Source: Flavobacterium beibuense F44-8 | Lineage (GTDB): Bacteria > Bacteroidota > Bacteroidia > Flavobacteriales > Flavobacteriaceae | Length of the DNA: 64,000 nt | Direction of reading: 5' to 3' | Assembly: GCF_000769915.1 (NCBI RefSeq) | Contig: NZ_JRLV01000008.1 | Coordinates: 1-64,000 of the forward strand | Part shown: positions 61,425 to 64,000 of the stretch, one piece after another | How the letters are laid out: each line of letters begins with the position of its first letter | Position numbering within the stretch: position 1 is the first letter of the stretch | The notes under the pieces: generated by a model | The model's input: the letters and a program-made list of their open reading frames with translations, nothing else | Database searches by the model: none | What the model was told of the DNA's origin: nothing | Made by a program: the position numbers and the translations under genes

Positions 61425-63215
61425 ATGCAAACTCCGCTGGAATTACAAATACAAACCCTTCCCGACAGCCCCGGTGTTTACCAGTATTATGATAAAGATG
61501 GTAAGCTGCTGTATGTGGGTAAGGCCAAGAACCTTAAAAAGAGGGTTTCGTCTTATTTTACAAAAATTCACGACTCAGGTAAAACAAGGGTACTGGTTAA
61601 AAAAATAGCCAGCATCAGGCATATTGTTGTGCCTACAGAGAACGATGCACTGTTACTTGAAAACAATCTTATCAAAAAGTACCAGCCGCGTTATAACGTT
61701 ATGCTGCGTGATGATAAAACTTATCCGTGGATTTGCATAAAGAAAGAACCTTTTTCGCGTATTTTTTCTACCCGAAGGCTGGTAAAGGACGGGTCGGAAT
61801 ACTTTGGGCCATATACCAATTTCAAAACGGTACATACATTACTGGAACTTATTAAGGAGCTGTATCCGTTGCGTACCTGTAATTATGATTTGAGTGCAGG
61901 TAATATAAAAAGCGAAAAGTACAAGGTTTGCCTTGAGTATCATATTGGTAACTGTAAAGGGCCATGTGAGGGATATGAATCACTGGAGCGATACCAAAGT
62001 AATGTAAATGCGGTAAGGGAGATACTTAAAGGTAATTTTAAGGAAAGTCTTAAAGATTTTAAAAACCTTATGCAGGAACTGGCTGCCGAAATGAAGTTTG
62101 AGGAAGCCCAGAAAATAAAGGAAAAGATTGAGGTGCTTGAAAACTATCAGGCGCGCTCTACCGTGTTTAACCCAAGGATATCTAACATAGATGTATTTAC
62201 TATAATATCTGACGAGAGTATGGCTTATGTGAACTTTATACAGGTATCACACGGCGCCATTGTCCGTTCGCATACTATGGAGATAAAAAAGAGGCTGGAA
62301 GAGACCGATGAGCAGTTGCTTGAGCTTGCCGTTGTAGAGCTTAGAGAGCGCTTTGATTTGCGCTCTAAGGAAATATTATTGCCTTTTGAACTGGACTTGG
62401 GTCCTGACGTAAAAATAACAGTGCCTAAACTTGGTGATAAAAAGCAAATCTTAGATTTGTCTGAACGCAACGCTAAGTTTTATCGTATGGATCAGCTTAA
62501 GCAAATTAAGATAGTTGATCCCGACAGGCATACCAACCGTATTATGGCACAAATGAAAAAAGATTTGCGCCTGCCGTTTGAGCCAAGGCATATAGAATGT
62601 TTTGATAACTCAAACATTCAGGGTACTAATCCGGTATCGGCCTGCGTTGTGTTTAAGGACGGAAAGCCCAGTAAAAAGGACTACCGTCATTTCAATATAA
62701 AAACGGTAGAAGGTCCTAACGATTTTGCTTCTATGGAAGAGGTGGTGTACAGGCGTTACAAGCGTCTTTTGGATGAGAATGAGCCCCTGCCGCAGCTTAT
62801 AATTATTGACGGTGGTAAAGGTCAGTTATCATCTGCTTTAAAAAGCCTGGATGACTTGGGATTGAGAGGTAAAATCACTATTTTAGGCATTGCTAAAAGA
62901 CTCGAAGAGATTTTCTATCCGGGGGATTCCATTCCGCTGTATCTGGACAAGAAATCAGAGACTTTAAAAATAATACAGCATCTCAGAAATGAGGCGCACC
63001 GTTTCGGGATTAATTTCCATAGGGATAAACGTAGCAAAGGAGCGCTCCAAACGTCAATAGAAAGCATACCGGGCATAGGGGAGAAGACAATGATAGCGCT
63101 TTTGAAAGAGTTTAAGTCGGTTAAAAGGCTGTCTGCCGCCCCCGAAGAAGACATTGCAAAAGTTGTAGGCCCTGCAAAAGCTAAAAAAATCACAGAATTC
63201 TATAAAAGTAAATAG
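61425..63215 (+). CDS. uvrC: excinuclease ABC subunit C
   Basis: UvrC makes both cuts around a lesion in nucleotide excision repair. The GIY-YIG nuclease domain starts at LPDSPGVYQYYDKDGKLLYVGKAKNLKKRV (12-40). A UVR domain (FEEAQKIKEKIEVLENY) lies near 226-240. The RNase H-like C-terminal nuclease has the ECFDNSNIQGTNPVSACVVF and IIDGGKGQL motifs, and helix-hairpin-helix ends (SIPGIGEKTMIALL) bind DNA. It is full length at 596 residues. The patatin gene starts 2 bp after its stop. Confidence 0.96.
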   Translation: MQTPLELQIQTLPDSPGVYQYYDKDGKLLYVGKAKNLKKRVSSYFTKIHDSGKTRVLVKKIASIRHIVVPTENDALLLENNLIKKYQPRYNVMLRDDKTYPWICIKKEPFSRIFSTRRLVKDGSEYFGPYTNFKTVHTLLELIKELYPLRTCNYDLSAGNIKSEKYKVCLEYHIGNCKGPCEGYESLERYQSNVNAVREILKGNFKESLKDFKNLMQELAAEMKFEEAQKIKEKIEVLENYQARSTVFNPRISNIDVFTIISDESMAYVNFIQVSHGAIVRSHTMEIKKRLEETDEQLLELAVVELRERFDLRSKEILLPFELDLGPDVKITVPKLGDKKQILDLSERNAKFYRMDQLKQIKIVDPDRHTNRIMAQMKKDLRLPFEPRHIECFDNSNIQGTNPVSACVVFKDGKPSKKDYRHFNIKTVEGPNDFASMEEVVYRRYKRLLDENEPLPQLIIIDGGKGQLSSALKSLDDLGLRGKITILGIAKRLEEIFYPGDSIPLYLDKKSETLKIIQHLRNEAHRFGINFHRDKRSKGALQTSIESIPGIGEKTMIALLKEFKSVKRLSAAPEEDIAKVVGPAKAKKITEFYKSK

Positions 63216-63217
63216 TA

Positions 63218-64000
63218 ATGAATAAACCGCTCCTTACCCTGCTATTTTTACTCACCTTCTATACTGTTTCGGCTCAGGAAAATGATACCCTGTCGAAACA
63301 CAAACCAAAAATAGGTGTAGTGCTGAGTGGCGGAGGAGCAAAAGGGCTTGCTCATATTGGTGCCTTAAAGGTACTGGAAGAAGCCGGGATAGAAATATCT
63401 TATATAGGCGGTACCAGTATGGGGGCCATAATCGGTGGTCTTTATGCTTCCGGTTACAGTGCAAATCAGTTGGATTCTATTTTTCAGAGGGTAGATTCAG
63501 ATGCCTTGCTTCGTGATTATATCCCCAGAAGTTCCAAAACCTTTTTTGAGAAAAGGAACGACGAAATTTACGCCTTAACTCTTCCGTTTAAAAAATTTAA
63601 GCTGGGGTTTCCCACAGCTGTTTCAAAAGGACTTTACAATTATGCCATTATAAACAGGCTTACCAATCATGTTAGACACATTAGGGATTTTGATAGCCTG
63701 CCTATTCCGTTTGTTTGTATTGCTACAGATATTGAAACCGGAGAAGAAGTAGTACTGCATAAAGGTATACTGCCCGATGCTATTCTTGCCAGTGGGGCAT
63801 TTCCGTCATTATACTATCCGGTAGAGATAGACGGGAGACTGCTTATTGACGGCGGAGTTACTAATAACTATCCGGTAGAGGAAATCAGAAAAATGGGTGC
63901 CGATATCATTATTGGGGTTGATGTTCAGGACGGACTGAAATCACGTGATGAGATTAAAGGAGCAACCGGTGTACTGGTACAAATTAATAACTACCAGATG
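63218..64000 (+). CDS. patatin-like phospholipase, cut by the window end
   Basis: This exported phospholipase of the RssA/PlpD type shows a signal peptide (1-19, ending SAQ), the oxyanion motif GGGAKGLAHIG (about 38-48), the nucleophile elbow GTSMG (about 66-70) and the catalytic Asp in DGGVTNN. The 261 residues seen are the catalytic core. The usual C-terminal POTRA/beta-barrel part, if present, lies beyond the window. It is 2 bp after uvrC. It probably acts in the periplasm or at the surface on lipids. Confidence 0.9.
   Translation, partial: MNKPLLTLLFLLTFYTVSAQENDTLSKHKPKIGVVLSGGGAKGLAHIGALKVLEEAGIEISYIGGTSMGAIIGGLYASGYSANQLDSIFQRVDSDALLRDYIPRSSKTFFEKRNDEIYALTLPFKKFKLGFPTAVSKGLYNYAIINRLTNHVRHIRDFDSLPIPFVCIATDIETGEEVVLHKGILPDAILASGAFPSLYYPVEIDGRLLIDGGVTNNYPVEEIRKMGADIIIGVDVQDGLKSRDEIKGATGVLVQINNYQM

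Overview
The window looks like chromosomal DNA of a Flavobacteriaceae bacterium, most likely Flavobacterium or a near relative. The evidence is low G+C, TonB-dependent receptor and lipoprotein pairs, type IX secretion (T9SS) sorting tails, PorZ next to RecO, a full Bat aerotolerance operon, and repeated use of the Bacteroidetes promoter pattern TTG-N18..20-TAnnTTTG with A-rich rather than Shine-Dalgarno leaders. I see no rRNA, tRNA, CRISPR array or insertion sequence.

Layout. 1-6.2 kb: a secreted Ntn-hydrolase, then a TonB receptor/DUF5689 lipoprotein pair divergent from an exported DNase I-like phosphodiesterase (probably an uptake locus). 6.2-8.5 kb: 3-hydroxyanthranilate dioxygenase and an ALDH7-type dehydrogenase. 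8.5-10.7 kb: an ergothioneine operon (egtB-egtD). 10.66-14.8 kb: the most unusual part, a self-contained operon with a structured leader (operator-like inverted repeat, strong promoter, two short ORFs each followed by an attenuator-like terminator) driving a PcfJ-like protein, the RNA ligase RtcB and a TPR protein. 14.8-22.7 kb: a phosphatase, two paralogous T9SS cargo proteins, an AlbA_2 protein coupled to a four-helix-bundle gene, an SDR and an aldo/keto reductase.

22.9-32.1 kb: the eight-gene moxR-DUF58-bat operon (stress/aerotolerance, envelope VWA and TPR proteins). 32-41.6 kb: CvpA, PheS, an NlpE-like lipoprotein, a GH92 mannosidase, gpsA-terC and an iron alcohol dehydrogenase. 41.6-47.4 kb: a minus-strand yicC-gmk-(membrane ORF)-nadD operon, a DMT exporter with an ArsC-like reductase, and small genes. 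47.5-55 kb: a trans-sulfuration PLP enzyme, glutamate dehydrogenase, porZ-recO, and a DsbA-like/esterase pair. 55-64 kb: ileS-traR/dksA-like-lspA, folate cyclo-ligase with an aspartoacylase-like enzyme, uvrC, and a patatin phospholipase cut by the window edge.

The best candidate for an undescribed system is the 10.84-14.81 kb unit. RtcB repairs broken RNA, the leader looks able to sense translation, and its two terminators each have a 7-nt upstream segment that can pair with the terminator's 5' arm. A working hypothesis is that ribosome stalling caused by damaged or scarce tRNA opens the operon. A second notable point is the isoleucyl-tRNA synthetase, whose HIGH signature is swapped to G-I-H-H, the form linked in the literature to very high mupirocin resistance.
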